Assembly: GCA_964614515.1 (NCBI GenBank)
Contig: CAZTPJ010000015.1
Coordinates: 1 to 58,973, forward strand
Length of the DNA stretch: 58,973 nt
From: CAZTPJ01 sp964614515
Lineage (GTDB): Bacteria; Planctomycetota; Phycisphaerae; Phycisphaerales; UBA1924
Direction: 5' to 3'
Below are positions 35,213-43,331 of the stretch, piece by piece (the stretch's first letter is position 1; every line of letters begins with the position of its first letter). The position numbers and the translations under genes are program-made. The notes beneath the pieces are model-generated. The model saw only the letters and a program-made list of their open reading frames with translations. It searched no databases and had not been told where the DNA came from.

Positions 35213-35956
35213 TCACGTGCCCGGCCCGATCACCTGGCGAATCGGCGCGATCAGACACGGCATCACGCGCGATTCGACCAACTCCTCGCCACGATCCGCC
35301 ATGTTCCGCATGATGTCCGGCAAGTCCTTGAGCACGGCCACCGGCCCGTACTTGCGCAGTGTGAGATAGACGCTGATCGGCTCGGCGTGCGCCTCGGGGG
35401 CTCGCCCGCGCGAGCCCGCGCGGGTCTTGACCTCGAAGCAAACCTCCAACTGCTGCGGATCGCGCAGGGCAATGCCGAACACAGGCTGACAATCGATGGG
35501 CACCGCGCCGGGCAAGTCGAGCAACTGGCCCAGCGGCGTCTCGGCGATCAACGCCTGATGCACGATTTCATTGTGATTACCCGATGCGAGCAGGTCAAAC
35601 CCAAAGAGCAGTTCGATGTAGTCCACGTCCAGGGGCGAAATGCTCAGGAAGTACGGCGACGCCTCGACGATGTACATGTGAAACCGATACGCCTGGTCGA
35701 GCGATTCGGGGTTGACGCTGCCGGAGCGGATGTTGTTGCTGCGAATGGCGAGCCATTGATGATTCGCGCCGTCGCTGCGAGATTCGAGGGCGAGTTCATC
35801 GCGATATCGGCGAACCTGATCCATCGCCGGGAACTCGCGGCGCACGCGATCGAACAAGTCAAGCGTGGTCTGGCGATCTCGCGGGAGATCGAGCTTGAGG
35901 TTCAGTTTCTGGTTGACGTAATGGTCCGAGCAAAGCGCCCGGTAGCTTTCTGACAT
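35213..35956 (-). CDS. Conserved-looking protein of unknown function
   Basis: 247 residues starting MSESYRALCSDHYVNQKLNL with a strong SD (gaggagg). Mixed alpha/beta sequence: 'RDRQTTLDLFDRVRREFPAM', 'YRFHMYIVEASPYFLSISPL', 'LLFGFDLLASGNHNEIVHQA', 'LEVCFEVKTRAGSRG', and a C-terminus 'SRVMPCLIAPIRQVIGPGT'. No membrane segment, signal peptide or known catalytic motif. Probably a planctomycete-specific cytoplasmic protein. Convergent with the UXS gene (37-nt gap). Confidence 0.75.
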   Translation of the reverse strand: MSESYRALCSDHYVNQKLNLKLDLPRDRQTTLDLFDRVRREFPAMDQVRRYRDELALESRSDGANHQWLAIRSNNIRSGSVNPESLDQAYRFHMYIVEASPYFLSISPLDVDYIELLFGFDLLASGNHNEIVHQALIAETPLGQLLDLPGAVPIDCQPVFGIALRDPQQLEVCFEVKTRAGSRGRAPEAHAEPISVYLTLRKYGPVAVLKDLPDIMRNMADRGEELVESRVMPCLIAPIRQVIGPGT

Positions 35957-36033
35957 CGCGGTCCGCCTCCTCAGCGCGGGATAGTGTATCGGGAATTACG
36001 AGGTCATGCGCTGAAATTGCGCGACAAAACTCC

Positions 36034-36062
36034 CTGACTCGGTGAGGGCCAACTGCTACAGT
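36034..36062 (+). promoter_or_regulatory. Putative promoter giving a near-leaderless message
   Basis: CTGACT (36034-36039), exactly 17 nt, then TACAGT (36057-36062). The ATG at 36069 lies six bases after the -10 box, so transcription would start at or next to the start codon. No SD is present, which agrees. Confidence 0.5.
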
Positions 36063-36068
36063 ACGGGC

Positions 36069-36404
36069 ATGAACACCCACAAGATCCACAGATCAGTCAT
36101 CGCAACCCTTGGTTGTAGTCTCGCTTTGCTGGTTATCGGAGGTTGTGCCTGTTGCGGTTCATGCAAGGATACGGATGCCGCCGCGCACGCACACGGCCAG
36201 GCCAAAACGGTTGAAGTGGTCAACGCGGTCTGCCCCATCGGCGAAGATCCGATTGATCCCAAGGCCGTGGAAGTCGGACTCACGCGGCAGTGGCGCGGGC
36301 GCACGGTCGGGTTCTGCTGCGAGGGATGCCTCGGACCGTGGGATTCGATGAGCGACGCGGAGCGCGAGACCAAACTCTCCGCGGTCATGAACGCCGGCAA
36401 CTGA
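36069..36404 (+). CDS. Small lipoprotein with a TRASH/YHS-like metal-binding domain
   Basis: 111 residues. Lipoprotein signal with lipobox VIGGC (SLALLVIGGCACCGSCKD). The mature part has 'VNAVCPIGEDPIDPKAVEVG' and 'GRTVGFCCEGCLGPWDSMSD', Cys pairs in the manner of TRASH/YHS heavy-metal-binding domains. It may bind copper or another soft metal in the periplasm. The start follows the promoter by six bases and has no SD. The neighbouring genes give no firm clue on the metal. Confidence 0.78.
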   Translation: MNTHKIHRSVIATLGCSLALLVIGGCACCGSCKDTDAAAHAHGQAKTVEVVNAVCPIGEDPIDPKAVEVGLTRQWRGRTVGFCCEGCLGPWDSMSDAERETKLSAVMNAGN

Positions 36405-36430
36405 GTCGCGAATCGGCTGGAACGGTGCGA

Positions 36431-37063
36431 TCACGGGCGTGCCGTCGCGGTGAGCGTCGTCGTCTTGAGTGTGCGTGCTTCGAGGTGCGGTCGCAGGTCC
36501 TCGGCCGTGAGTTCGGCCGGGAGGGCGCTATCGAGCGGCTCGCTCAAGGCGTAAAGGGTGAAGCGAATGCGTTTGCTTCCTTCCCGGGTGTCCGGGCCGT
36601 GGTATCCGATCGTGCCCATGGAGTTCCTGCCCTGAACGCCGCCGGCGAGGAGGGGGGGCGTTGTCTCTTGGCCGATGCCCTCAGCGACTGCGGTGAGTGT
36701 CGGCGGAATTCGGTAGGCCACCCAATACACGACGCTTGAGTCTCCCGGATCTTCGGCGATGATCGCGAGTTGCCGGGTCTCGGAGGGCAGGGCGAGAAAC
36801 TCCAGGGCTGGCGAGACATTGCGTCCCTGGGCGGTGTAGAGGGCGGGCAGGGCGTTGCCATCGCGGAAGATCGTGGATCGAAGCGTCAGCGAAGATGGGG
36901 TGGCGTCGCGATGGATCGGCGCTTCGGTTCGCCCGCCGGTGATGCACATGGTTAGAGACACGACGAGAATCACCACGAACACGGCTCCGACCGCGAGCGG
37001 CCAATACCGCTGGCCGACCTTGATGGCGGGGCCGAATCGCTCCAGCAGCAATTCACGATCCAA
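36431..37063 (-). CDS. YbhB/YbcL-type phosphatidylethanolamine-binding (PEBP) family protein with membrane anchor
   Basis: 210 residues if started at the TTG at 37063, which has GGAGA seven bases upstream; a GTG at 37114 is also possible. N-terminal span (WPLAVGAVFVVILVVSLTM) then the PEBP domain: RDGNALPALYTAQGRNVSPA, 'LAIIAEDPGDSSVVYWVAYR', 'GTIGYHGPDTREGSKRIRFT' and LYAL. The family is related to Raf kinase inhibitor proteins; the bacterial role is largely unknown. Here the domain would lie outside the membrane. Confidence 0.85.
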   Translation of the reverse strand: MDRELLLERFGPAIKVGQRYWPLAVGAVFVVILVVSLTMCITGGRTEAPIHRDATPSSLTLRSTIFRDGNALPALYTAQGRNVSPALEFLALPSETRQLAIIAEDPGDSSVVYWVAYRIPPTLTAVAEGIGQETTPPLLAGGVQGRNSMGTIGYHGPDTREGSKRIRFTLYALSEPLDSALPAELTAEDLRPHLEARTLKTTTLTATARP

Positions 37064-37201
37064 GGCAGGTCTCCGTGGCGAAAGAATGACGGCGCGGGCC
37101 GCCGTCGGCCCCACTTGACACAGCCGAGCATAGGTGGTACACCAAGTGTCCGTCGCCGGCGGCGGGTTGGCGCGGTGAGGTTCCGGCGGGAGTGTGACTC
37201 A

Positions 37202-37303
37202 ATGAGACGCAAGACGCAGATGGCCAACGTGATCGCCGTCGCGATCGTGGTGATCGGGGCGGGGCTTCTTGTGCTGGGGTTGGTGTTGCTGGTGACGCTG
37301 TAA
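37202..37303 (+). CDS. Possible 33-residue single-span membrane peptide
   Basis: ATG at 37202 with GGGAG nine bases upstream, encoding a basic start (MRRKTQMANV) followed by one hydrophobic helix (AIVVIGAGLLVLGLVLLVTL) to the stop. The form is that of small membrane proteins, but there is no homologue known to me. It lies alone between two minus-strand genes. Confidence 0.45.
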   Translation: MRRKTQMANVIAVAIVVIGAGLLVLGLVLLVTL

Positions 37304-37455
37304 AAAGCGTGGATGGTGGGTGTGCCATCGACTTGCGGAGTCTTCGGAGCAAGTCGGTGCGTGTGGGTCACGAAGTGTCGAAGGCGTTGATCTACGACCA
37401 ACGCCCCGACCGCGAGGCGCGGTCGGTGGCACGGATGATGGAATTCTCGGCGCAA

Positions 37456-37887
37456 TCAGGCGGCGCGTTCGACGACATCGAGGGCGCGGATCATGTCCCG
37501 GCAGATCGGGAAGACGCGATCCAGCCGCGTCAGTTTGAACAGGAACTCGACGTTTCGCGCGGCGTTGACCAGGGCGATGCGTCCGCCGGCCTGATGCAGT
37601 TTGGTCAGCAGTTCCACAAGCACGCCAAGACACGTCGAGTCGATGTGCTCGACGTTCTGAAGGTCCAGCACGACGTGACGTGCCCCCGATTCGGACATGC
37701 GGAACGCCAGGTGCGATGTGAGGTCCACGGCGTCATGGCCGGAGAGCGCGGAGACGACGACGGTGGCGACAAGCGTCTGGCCGAGCGAATCGACCTTGGC
37801 GAGCGTCCTTCCGCCATCGGAGACGATCTGAGTGCCGCCGTCATAGGGGGCTGAGTCATTGGCGGGTGCGCCTTCGGTGTGGTTCAC
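37456..37887 (-). CDS. STAS domain protein, anti-sigma factor antagonist type
   Basis: 143 residues. STAS fold signature: TVVVSALSGHDAVDLTSHLA, 'ARHVVLDLQNVEHIDSTCLG' (the Ser in IDST is the phosphorylatable position in SpoIIAA-like proteins) and 'LHQAGGRIALVNAARNVEFL'. Such proteins free a sigma factor by binding its anti-sigma kinase. No anti-sigma kinase gene is adjacent. GTG start with aggaac nine bases upstream. A small gene lies 44 nt upstream on the same strand. Confidence 0.85.
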   Translation of the reverse strand: MNHTEGAPANDSAPYDGGTQIVSDGGRTLAKVDSLGQTLVATVVVSALSGHDAVDLTSHLAFRMSESGARHVVLDLQNVEHIDSTCLGVLVELLTKLHQAGGRIALVNAARNVEFLFKLTRLDRVFPICRDMIRALDVVERAA

Positions 37888-37931
37888 GGTTGCCGTTCCT
37901 GCGGAAAGAGGTCCGAGGCGAATTCTTGTGA

Positions 37932-38138
37932 CTACGGATGGTTGCCGTTCTGTGTTGGATTCGGCCGTTCGATCCGACCGGCGCGAAGCACCGGGCCGTT
38001 GTCCTGCGGCGGCTGCGGCCGATTCGCGGGGATTCCCGGGACGGGTGTAGTCCGCCGCTGTCGAGCCTCATCAATGCTTCGATCGATTTTTTCGAGGATT
38101 CTGCGGACCTGGTTGAAGGCTTGTTCAGAAGCGGGCAT
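37932..38138 (-). CDS. Small protein of unknown function upstream of the STAS gene
   Basis: 68 residues from the ATG at 38138, which has AAGGA nine bases upstream. Predicted helix in the first half (EQAFNQVRRILEKIDRSIDE), then a Pro/Asn/Arg-rich tail (PVPGIPANRPQPPQDNGPV). No family known. Same strand as the STAS gene, 44 nt apart, and divergent from the ABC ATPase. Probable but unproven gene. Confidence 0.5.
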   Translation of the reverse strand: MPASEQAFNQVRRILEKIDRSIDEARQRRTTPVPGIPANRPQPPQDNGPVLRAGRIERPNPTQNGNHP

Positions 38139-38237
38139 TGACGTGATTCCTTGCGACATGCCGGTGCTATCGGCCACGTCGAAGCGCGGCTTTGGGGAAG
38201 CGCAAAGATGGGCGTGGGTGTAAGACGGATATCCGGG

Positions 38238-38266
38238 TTGGCATGGCGGCGCGGACCCGGTACGCT
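38238..38266 (+). promoter_or_regulatory. Putative promoter directly before the ABC ATPase gene
   Basis: TTGGCA (38238-38243), 17 nt, TACGCT (38261-38266). The ATG at 38279 is 12 bases past the -10 box, so the leader would be only a few bases; no good SD is present. Confidence 0.5.
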
Positions 38267-38278
38267 TTGCTCCGAGTT

Positions 38279-39373
38279 ATGGCCCAGGTGAAACTTGAGA
38301 ACGTGCGAAAGGTGTACCCCGGCGGCGTCGAGGCCGTGCGAGGTGTGTCGTTGGCCGTGGCCGATGGCGAGTTCCTGGTGCTGGTGGGTCCGTCCGGGTG
38401 TGGGAAGTCGACGACGCTTCGGATGATCGCGGGCCTTGAGGAGCCGACGTCGGGGGATGTGGTCATTGGTGATCGCGTGGTGACGCGGGTGCATCCGAAG
38501 GACCGCGACATCGCGATGGTCTTTCAGAACTACGCGCTGTATCCGCACATGACCGTGCGGCAGAACATGGGCTTCGCCCTGAAGATGCGCCGCACACCCA
38601 AAGCAGACATCGACAAACGAGTGCACGAGACCGCGAAACTGCTCGGCATCGAGGATCTGCTCGATCGTCGCCCCGCGGCGCTCTCGGGCGGGCAGCGCCA
38701 GCGCGTGGCCGTGGGACGGGCGATCGTGCGCGAGCCGGCCGCGTTCTTGTTTGATGAGCCGCTGTCGAATCTTGATGCGCGATTGCGCGTGACGATGCGG
38801 GCGGAACTCAAGGCGCTGCACATGCGTCTGAAGACCACGGCCATCTATGTCACGCACGATCAGGAAGAGGCGATGACCCTCGGTGATCGCATTGTGGTGA
38901 TGCGCGATGGCCTCGTGCAGCAGGCTGGATCGCCGCTGGAGGTGTATGGGCGTCCGGCCAATCGGTTCGTCGGATCGTTCGTGGGGATGCCGCCGATGAA
39001 CTTCGTGGATGGTCGGATCGAAGGCGGTGAAGGCGGGGCTTGGTTTGCAGGGGGGGGGCTTCGGCTCCCCGTGGCGACAGCGCACGCGCGAACGCTGGCC
39101 GTGGGGCAGGCGGTGTGTCTTGGCGTGCGTCCGACGTCGTTTCGAGAGTCGGCGGGCGAAGATGGCGGCGTGGGGCTTGAGGTTCGTGTGGTTGAGCCCC
39201 TCGGCGAGTACATGGACGTGTTGTGTTCAACGAGCGCGGGTCACGCATTGGTGGCGCGGGTCAAAGCGCGGGTGGGCCTGACGCCCGGGCCGCGACGCTT
39301 CGACGTGGACATGGCCAACGCGCACTATTTTGAACCGGGAGAGTCGGGGAGGAATCTCCATGTCGATTCGTAG
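38279..39373 (+). CDS. ugpC: ABC transporter ATP-binding protein, MalK/UgpC (sn-glycerol-3-phosphate/sugar) type
   Basis: 364 residues. Walker A GPSGCGKST, Q-loop FQNYALYPHMTVRQN, signature LSGGQRQRVAVGRA, Walker B FLFDEPLSNLDARLR, H-loop YVTHDQEEAM, then the C-terminal TOBE domain typical of MalK/UgpC (PMNFVDGRIEGG, LGVRPTSFRESAG, EPLGEYMDVLC). It powers import of sugars or glycerol phosphate, but no permease or binding protein is adjacent, so it may serve distant systems. Contains a G9 run. Its end overlaps the next gene by 14 nt. Confidence 0.92.
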   Translation: MAQVKLENVRKVYPGGVEAVRGVSLAVADGEFLVLVGPSGCGKSTTLRMIAGLEEPTSGDVVIGDRVVTRVHPKDRDIAMVFQNYALYPHMTVRQNMGFALKMRRTPKADIDKRVHETAKLLGIEDLLDRRPAALSGGQRQRVAVGRAIVREPAAFLFDEPLSNLDARLRVTMRAELKALHMRLKTTAIYVTHDQEEAMTLGDRIVVMRDGLVQQAGSPLEVYGRPANRFVGSFVGMPPMNFVDGRIEGGEGGAWFAGGGLRLPVATAHARTLAVGQAVCLGVRPTSFRESAGEDGGVGLEVRVVEPLGEYMDVLCSTSAGHALVARVKARVGLTPGPRRFDVDMANAHYFEPGESGRNLHVDS

Positions 39374-40469
39374 CGGACTGTGGCTGGTGGTTGCGGTGAT
39401 GATGTTCGCGGCGAGCGCCGCGTCGGGCCAGGATCGTGTGCGGGCGTGGCGAGTCCGGCTTGAGGGCGATCTGGACGCGATGCGACTCGTGCAGTTGCTG
39501 CAGGATCAGTTCACCGAGGCGGCTCGCGACCGAGCCGGCATGATCCTGCTTGAAATTGAAGGTCGCAAGTCGCGGCAGGATGTCGTGTGGCGACTGGCGC
39601 AAGTGGTGCAGGCATCGTCCGTTCCCGTTGTGTCGTATCTCGGACGGGGCGAACATGGGGCGGGGCACGTCGCCATCGCGATGCTGGCGAAGACGGTGTA
39701 TGTCCACCCGGATGCGGCCGTGGTGTGGGAAGCGAGCGATGACTGTCGTGAGTTCGCGCCGGCGGATACGGATTGGGAACAGGTGCGGCGTCAGTTGTCG
39801 GGCGCGTTGTTTCAGGCGATCAAGGATCGCGGGGGCGAGCCACGACTTGCGGAAGTGATGGTCGGGCCAATGCCGGATGCGTGGATGATCGTTGATAACG
39901 AGGAGCGATTGTCGCTGGCGTTGTCACAACCTTCGGAGGATGCGGGCGAGCAGGTGGCCTTCAGCGTCGCGGGTCGGTTGCACATTCCAGCGAAGCATGT
40001 CGCCCGGAGCATCGGCGCTGCGACTCCCACAGTGGTCGCGGGTGTGACGCGCGCGGAGAAACTGAACATCGTCACGCGGCAGCCGCGAGTGATCGTCAGC
40101 GAACTTCGCAAGATGGAGCGTGCCGTTCGCGAAACGCTTGAGCATATTGACACCGCGATGGGCACGGCGGATGAGTACCTCAAGACGGCGAAGGCGGCCG
40201 CCGCCAGACCCGCGGGACAGGGGCGGGCCGAGCAGATCAAAGCCGCACATGACGCGTTGTTTGTCGTCTCCATCTGGGAAGATGCCATTGCCACCGCTGA
40301 GTCGCATGTCAAGGCCTACCCCGAGATCCTGCGCACCATCCCGCCCGACAAGACCAGCATCATGGGAGACTCCGCGAGCAGGCGGCGCACCGCGTGGGAG
40401 TCCGCGTTCAACCGGGCTTTGGCGCGGGTGCGCGCGGTGCGAACGGCCGCGGAGGGCTACGCTAAGTGA
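39360..40469 (+). CDS. Secreted protein with a degenerate NfeD/ClpP-like protease domain
   Basis: 369 residues with signal peptide (MSIRSGLWLVVAVMMFAASA, cleavage near GQ). The N-terminal half resembles the ClpP-class domain of NfeD membrane proteases: RVRLEGDLDAMRLVQLLQDQ, AGMILLEIEGRKSRQDVVWR, 'VVQASSVPVVSYLGRGEHGA' and AIAMLAKTVYVHPDAAVVWE. The usual nucleophile region (ASAG) reads GAGH here, so catalysis is doubtful. The second half is helical (RKMERAVRETLEHIDTAMGT). Strong SD (ggggagga); overlaps the ABC ATPase gene. Confidence 0.68.
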   Translation: MSIRSGLWLVVAVMMFAASAASGQDRVRAWRVRLEGDLDAMRLVQLLQDQFTEAARDRAGMILLEIEGRKSRQDVVWRLAQVVQASSVPVVSYLGRGEHGAGHVAIAMLAKTVYVHPDAAVVWEASDDCREFAPADTDWEQVRRQLSGALFQAIKDRGGEPRLAEVMVGPMPDAWMIVDNEERLSLALSQPSEDAGEQVAFSVAGRLHIPAKHVARSIGAATPTVVAGVTRAEKLNIVTRQPRVIVSELRKMERAVRETLEHIDTAMGTADEYLKTAKAAAARPAGQGRAEQIKAAHDALFVVSIWEDAIATAESHVKAYPEILRTIPPDKTSIMGDSASRRRTAWESAFNRALARVRAVRTAAEGYAK

Positions 40470-40514
40470 GGAGATTTTGGTGGTCCGCGGCGTCGGATGG
40501 GCGGAATTCAGGCG

Positions 40515-41141
40515 ATGAACCACACCAATCACATCACGTCCGCCATCGCCGGAGCGCACGGCACGTTCGGTGCGATCGAGCACGCCTCGATGGAAAACGT
40601 GGAGTCGGCGCGCTCGCTGTTCTGGCAGAACGTGATGCGGCAGATCCTCACGTCCCTCTCCGTCCAGAGCATGAACAGACACGCGACTTCGCCTCGCCCC
40701 GACGCGGCCCAGGCCGATCCTCAGGCTCAAGCCACGGCCGAGCCATCCGAGGGCCAGGTGGAACAACCTCACGACAATCTCTTTGACGGGCGTCTCGCAA
40801 TTCTCACGCACGCGGGAGAACGGATCGCCATTGCCGATGTCGTTCCGCTGTTTGCGTGCGGGATCAATGAGACGGAGGCATCCAAGGCGCTCTCCACGGC
40901 CGTGGAATGCACGGTGTTTCAGATACGCACACCGGCGGGCGAAGTGTTCACGCTTCCTTTGCATGAGATGCGGGCGTTTCACGCATTGACGCCGGAGTTG
41001 ATGCAGGAGTTGGAAGAGCGTTCGCGCGCTGGCGAAGAGGAGGGTTCGGACGAAGCTTCGCTGCAAGAGCCGTTCGGGTTCGCGGCGTTTACGTCGTTGG
41101 CCAGAAGCAATGATGGGGCGCAGGACCAGCCTGCGATATGA
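40515..41141 (+). CDS. Protein of unknown function
   Basis: 208 residues. The N-terminal part is Ala/Gln-rich (DAAQADPQAQATAEPSEGQV). The middle, 'LAILTHAGERIAIADVVPLF' and 'TVFQIRTPAGEVFTLPLHEM', could be a small beta domain, followed by an acidic helix (LMQELEERSRAGEEEGSDEA). No signal peptide or membrane span. SD weak. It lies between the NfeD-like gene and GT2, all on one strand. Confidence 0.6.
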   Translation: MNHTNHITSAIAGAHGTFGAIEHASMENVESARSLFWQNVMRQILTSLSVQSMNRHATSPRPDAAQADPQAQATAEPSEGQVEQPHDNLFDGRLAILTHAGERIAIADVVPLFACGINETEASKALSTAVECTVFQIRTPAGEVFTLPLHEMRAFHALTPELMQELEERSRAGEEEGSDEASLQEPFGFAAFTSLARSNDGAQDQPAI

Positions 41142-41186
41142 CGGCTCGGTGTGTCGAGTCATGGTGGACTGCATCGGAGGTGGGAT

Positions 41187-41972
41187 ATGCGGAAGAGTGG
41201 GCCATGCTGCTGCAACGGGACGTGTCACACGCCGCGTGTGCTGGTGGCGATCCCCGTGTACAACGAGGAGAAGTATGTCACGCGCGTGCTTGAGCGGGTT
41301 CGTCCGCACGCGAAGGATGTGCTGGTGATCGACGATGGCTCGACGGATGAAACGCCAATGCTGCTCGCCAGGCAGCCGGTGGAAGTGATTCGTCACGCGG
41401 AAAATCGCGGGTATGGCCGCTCGCTGCGCGATGCGTTCCGCTGGGCGTCGTGTTATCGATATGAGTGGATCATCACCATGGACTGCGATGAACAGCACGA
41501 GCCGGCGGCGCTGCCGGAATTTGTCGCGGCGGCGATGGCCGATACCCACGACATCATCAGCGGCTCGCGATACATGCCGCAGTCCGGCGCGGTGGACAGC
41601 CCGCCCGCGGATCGGCGCGAGATCAACGCGACGATCACCGCCGAGATCAACGATCGCCTTGGGCTGGACCTGACCGATGCGTTCTGCGGGTTCAAGGCGT
41701 ATCGCGTGTCCGCGCTGGAGAAACTGCGCCTGACGGAGAACGGCTACGCGTTTCCCATGCAGTTCTGGGTGCAGGCGGCGGCGATGGGCCTGCGCATCCG
41801 CGAGATTCCGATCAAACTGATCTACAACGACTTGAACCGAAGTTTCGGCGGGCCGCTGAATGACCCGGTGACGCGACTGGCCGTATATCGCGACGTGCTG
41901 CACAAGGAACTTGATCGCTGCGCATCGATGCTGTCGTCGCGCGAGGGTCGAACGCGGGTCGCGTGTCCGTGA
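41187..41972 (+). CDS. Family 2 glycosyltransferase, dolichyl-phosphate-mannose-synthase-like
   Basis: 261 residues. GT-A motifs: VLVAIPVYNEEKYVTRVLER, VIDDGSTDETPML, HAENRGYGRSLRDAF, the DxD-type MDCDEQHEP and GSRYMPQSG. It has no C-terminal membrane spans. It probably moves a sugar to a lipid carrier or glycan in the cytoplasm. The N-terminus has a short Cys-rich start (CCCNGTC) that is unusual for the family. SD GGAGG seven bases before the ATG. The stop overlaps the next gene (GTGA). Confidence 0.9.
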   Translation: MRKSGPCCCNGTCHTPRVLVAIPVYNEEKYVTRVLERVRPHAKDVLVIDDGSTDETPMLLARQPVEVIRHAENRGYGRSLRDAFRWASCYRYEWIITMDCDEQHEPAALPEFVAAAMADTHDIISGSRYMPQSGAVDSPPADRREINATITAEINDRLGLDLTDAFCGFKAYRVSALEKLRLTENGYAFPMQFWVQAAAMGLRIREIPIKLIYNDLNRSFGGPLNDPVTRLAVYRDVLHKELDRCASMLSSREGRTRVACP

Positions 41973-43327
41973 GCGAGTCGAGGGGCGATCATGCGGCCGG
42001 CGATGATCGACTCGTGACGATCGACCCGCCGCCGGAACAGTGGCGTCTCGCGACGGCGGGCGCTGAGGCAAAGGCGTTTCGCGCTGCGCTTGGATTGCCG
42101 GTTGATCAACCGATCGTGATGACGGGGCATCAGGCGGAGTTCTGGCACGCGGGGATCTTGGCGAAGTTCCTCGCGGCGGAGGCGTATGCGCGGGTCGCGG
42201 GGGCTGCGACGGCGTGGTTCGTCGTGGATCAGGATGACAACGATGCGGGCTTTGTCCGCTACCCCGCGAAGAACGGGCAGGGACGACTGACCCGCGCGAT
42301 GTGGCGCGCGGGGCCGAGGGGGGGGGACGGCGTGGCCACGGCCTGTCAACCGCCGATGGCTGCGCAGACGCCCGCGATCGAACCTCCCGCCCTGCCATGC
42401 GTGGCCGAGGGTCTGGCGCGGATCGGCCATGCGCTTCGCGAATCGCGCGACGCGCCGTCGGTGGCACGGCAGGTGACGCGGGCGAATCGGTCGCTGTTCT
42501 CGGGGCACGCCGCGCCGGCCGCGGTGGTTTATGCGAGTGAGATTGGCGCCACGGAGGCGTTCGCGGGTTTGGTTGATAGGCTTGGTCGCGAGGCGGAGCG
42601 TGCGTGCCAGGCGTACAACGCAGCGGCTCTGGCGCATCCGAAGGCGCGGCTGCGCCCGCTGTCGCACGATGCGCAGCGCGGATGGGAACTGCCGCTGTGG
42701 CGACTGGAGTTTGGCAAGCCGCGCGAGGCAGTGTTCGCGCGGGAGTTGGCGAAGATTGACAAGGGGCAACTTGCGCCGCGGGCGCTGCTCGCCACGGGCG
42801 TGATGCGATTGTGGGCGTGTGATCTGTTCATTCACGGCGCGGGGGGGGCGAAGTATGATGCCGCCACCGATGCGTGGCTTGAGGCGTGGCTCGGAGCGAA
42901 ACCGCCAGCGCCATCCACGATGGTCACGGCCACGCTGCGCCTGCCATTCGACGCGAGTGATGTTGTAGACCCGGAGCACGTCGCCGCGGCGAAGATGCTG
43001 GCGCACAGAGCGAGGCATCATCCCGCGCTGCTCGGCGACACGGCCGCGCAACGTGAACGCGATGCCATGCTGGAGCAAGTCAAGCGATCGCCGCGAAAGT
43101 CGATGGAGCGAACGGGGCTGTATCGACGGCTGCATGAACTGCTGGCGACGAGCCGGGCGCAAAATGAACCACGGCTGGCCACCTTGCGCGATGAGGCGAA
43201 GGTGCAGGCCGTGCGCCGGGCCGAGGCCGGGATCATCTATGATCGCACATGGCCCGCAGCGCTGCATCCCGAGGAGTCGATCAGTCGGTTGGCGAGCGAC
43301 GTGAGCGCGGCGTTCACGGGAGCGTAG
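41969..43327 (+). CDS. Conserved protein with weak resemblance to BshC (cysteine-adding enzyme)
   Basis: 452 residues. The N-terminal block PIVMTGHQAEFWHAGILAKF and 'ATAWFVVDQDDNDAGFVRYP' parallels BshC's TGQQ...GP..T..K and VFW...DHD segments (HUP-like Rossmann fold). The C-terminal part is helical ('RKSMERTGLYRRLHELLATS'). BshC joins Cys to GlcN-malate in bacillithiol synthesis; I cannot confirm that reaction here, and bshA/bshB are not in the window. GTG start overlaps the GT2 stop by 4 nt. Two G8-G9 runs. Confidence 0.55.
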   Translation: MSESRGDHAAGDDRLVTIDPPPEQWRLATAGAEAKAFRAALGLPVDQPIVMTGHQAEFWHAGILAKFLAAEAYARVAGAATAWFVVDQDDNDAGFVRYPAKNGQGRLTRAMWRAGPRGGDGVATACQPPMAAQTPAIEPPALPCVAEGLARIGHALRESRDAPSVARQVTRANRSLFSGHAAPAAVVYASEIGATEAFAGLVDRLGREAERACQAYNAAALAHPKARLRPLSHDAQRGWELPLWRLEFGKPREAVFARELAKIDKGQLAPRALLATGVMRLWACDLFIHGAGGAKYDAATDAWLEAWLGAKPPAPSTMVTATLRLPFDASDVVDPEHVAAAKMLAHRARHHPALLGDTAAQRERDAMLEQVKRSPRKSMERTGLYRRLHELLATSRAQNEPRLATLRDEAKVQAVRRAEAGIIYDRTWPAALHPEESISRLASDVSAAFTGA

Positions 43328-43331
43328 GGGC

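Noticed and set aside
39924..42467. 847-codon minus-strand open frame across three plus-strand genes
   Set aside because: Arg/Pro/Ser-rich, no motifs, spans several well-supported genes.
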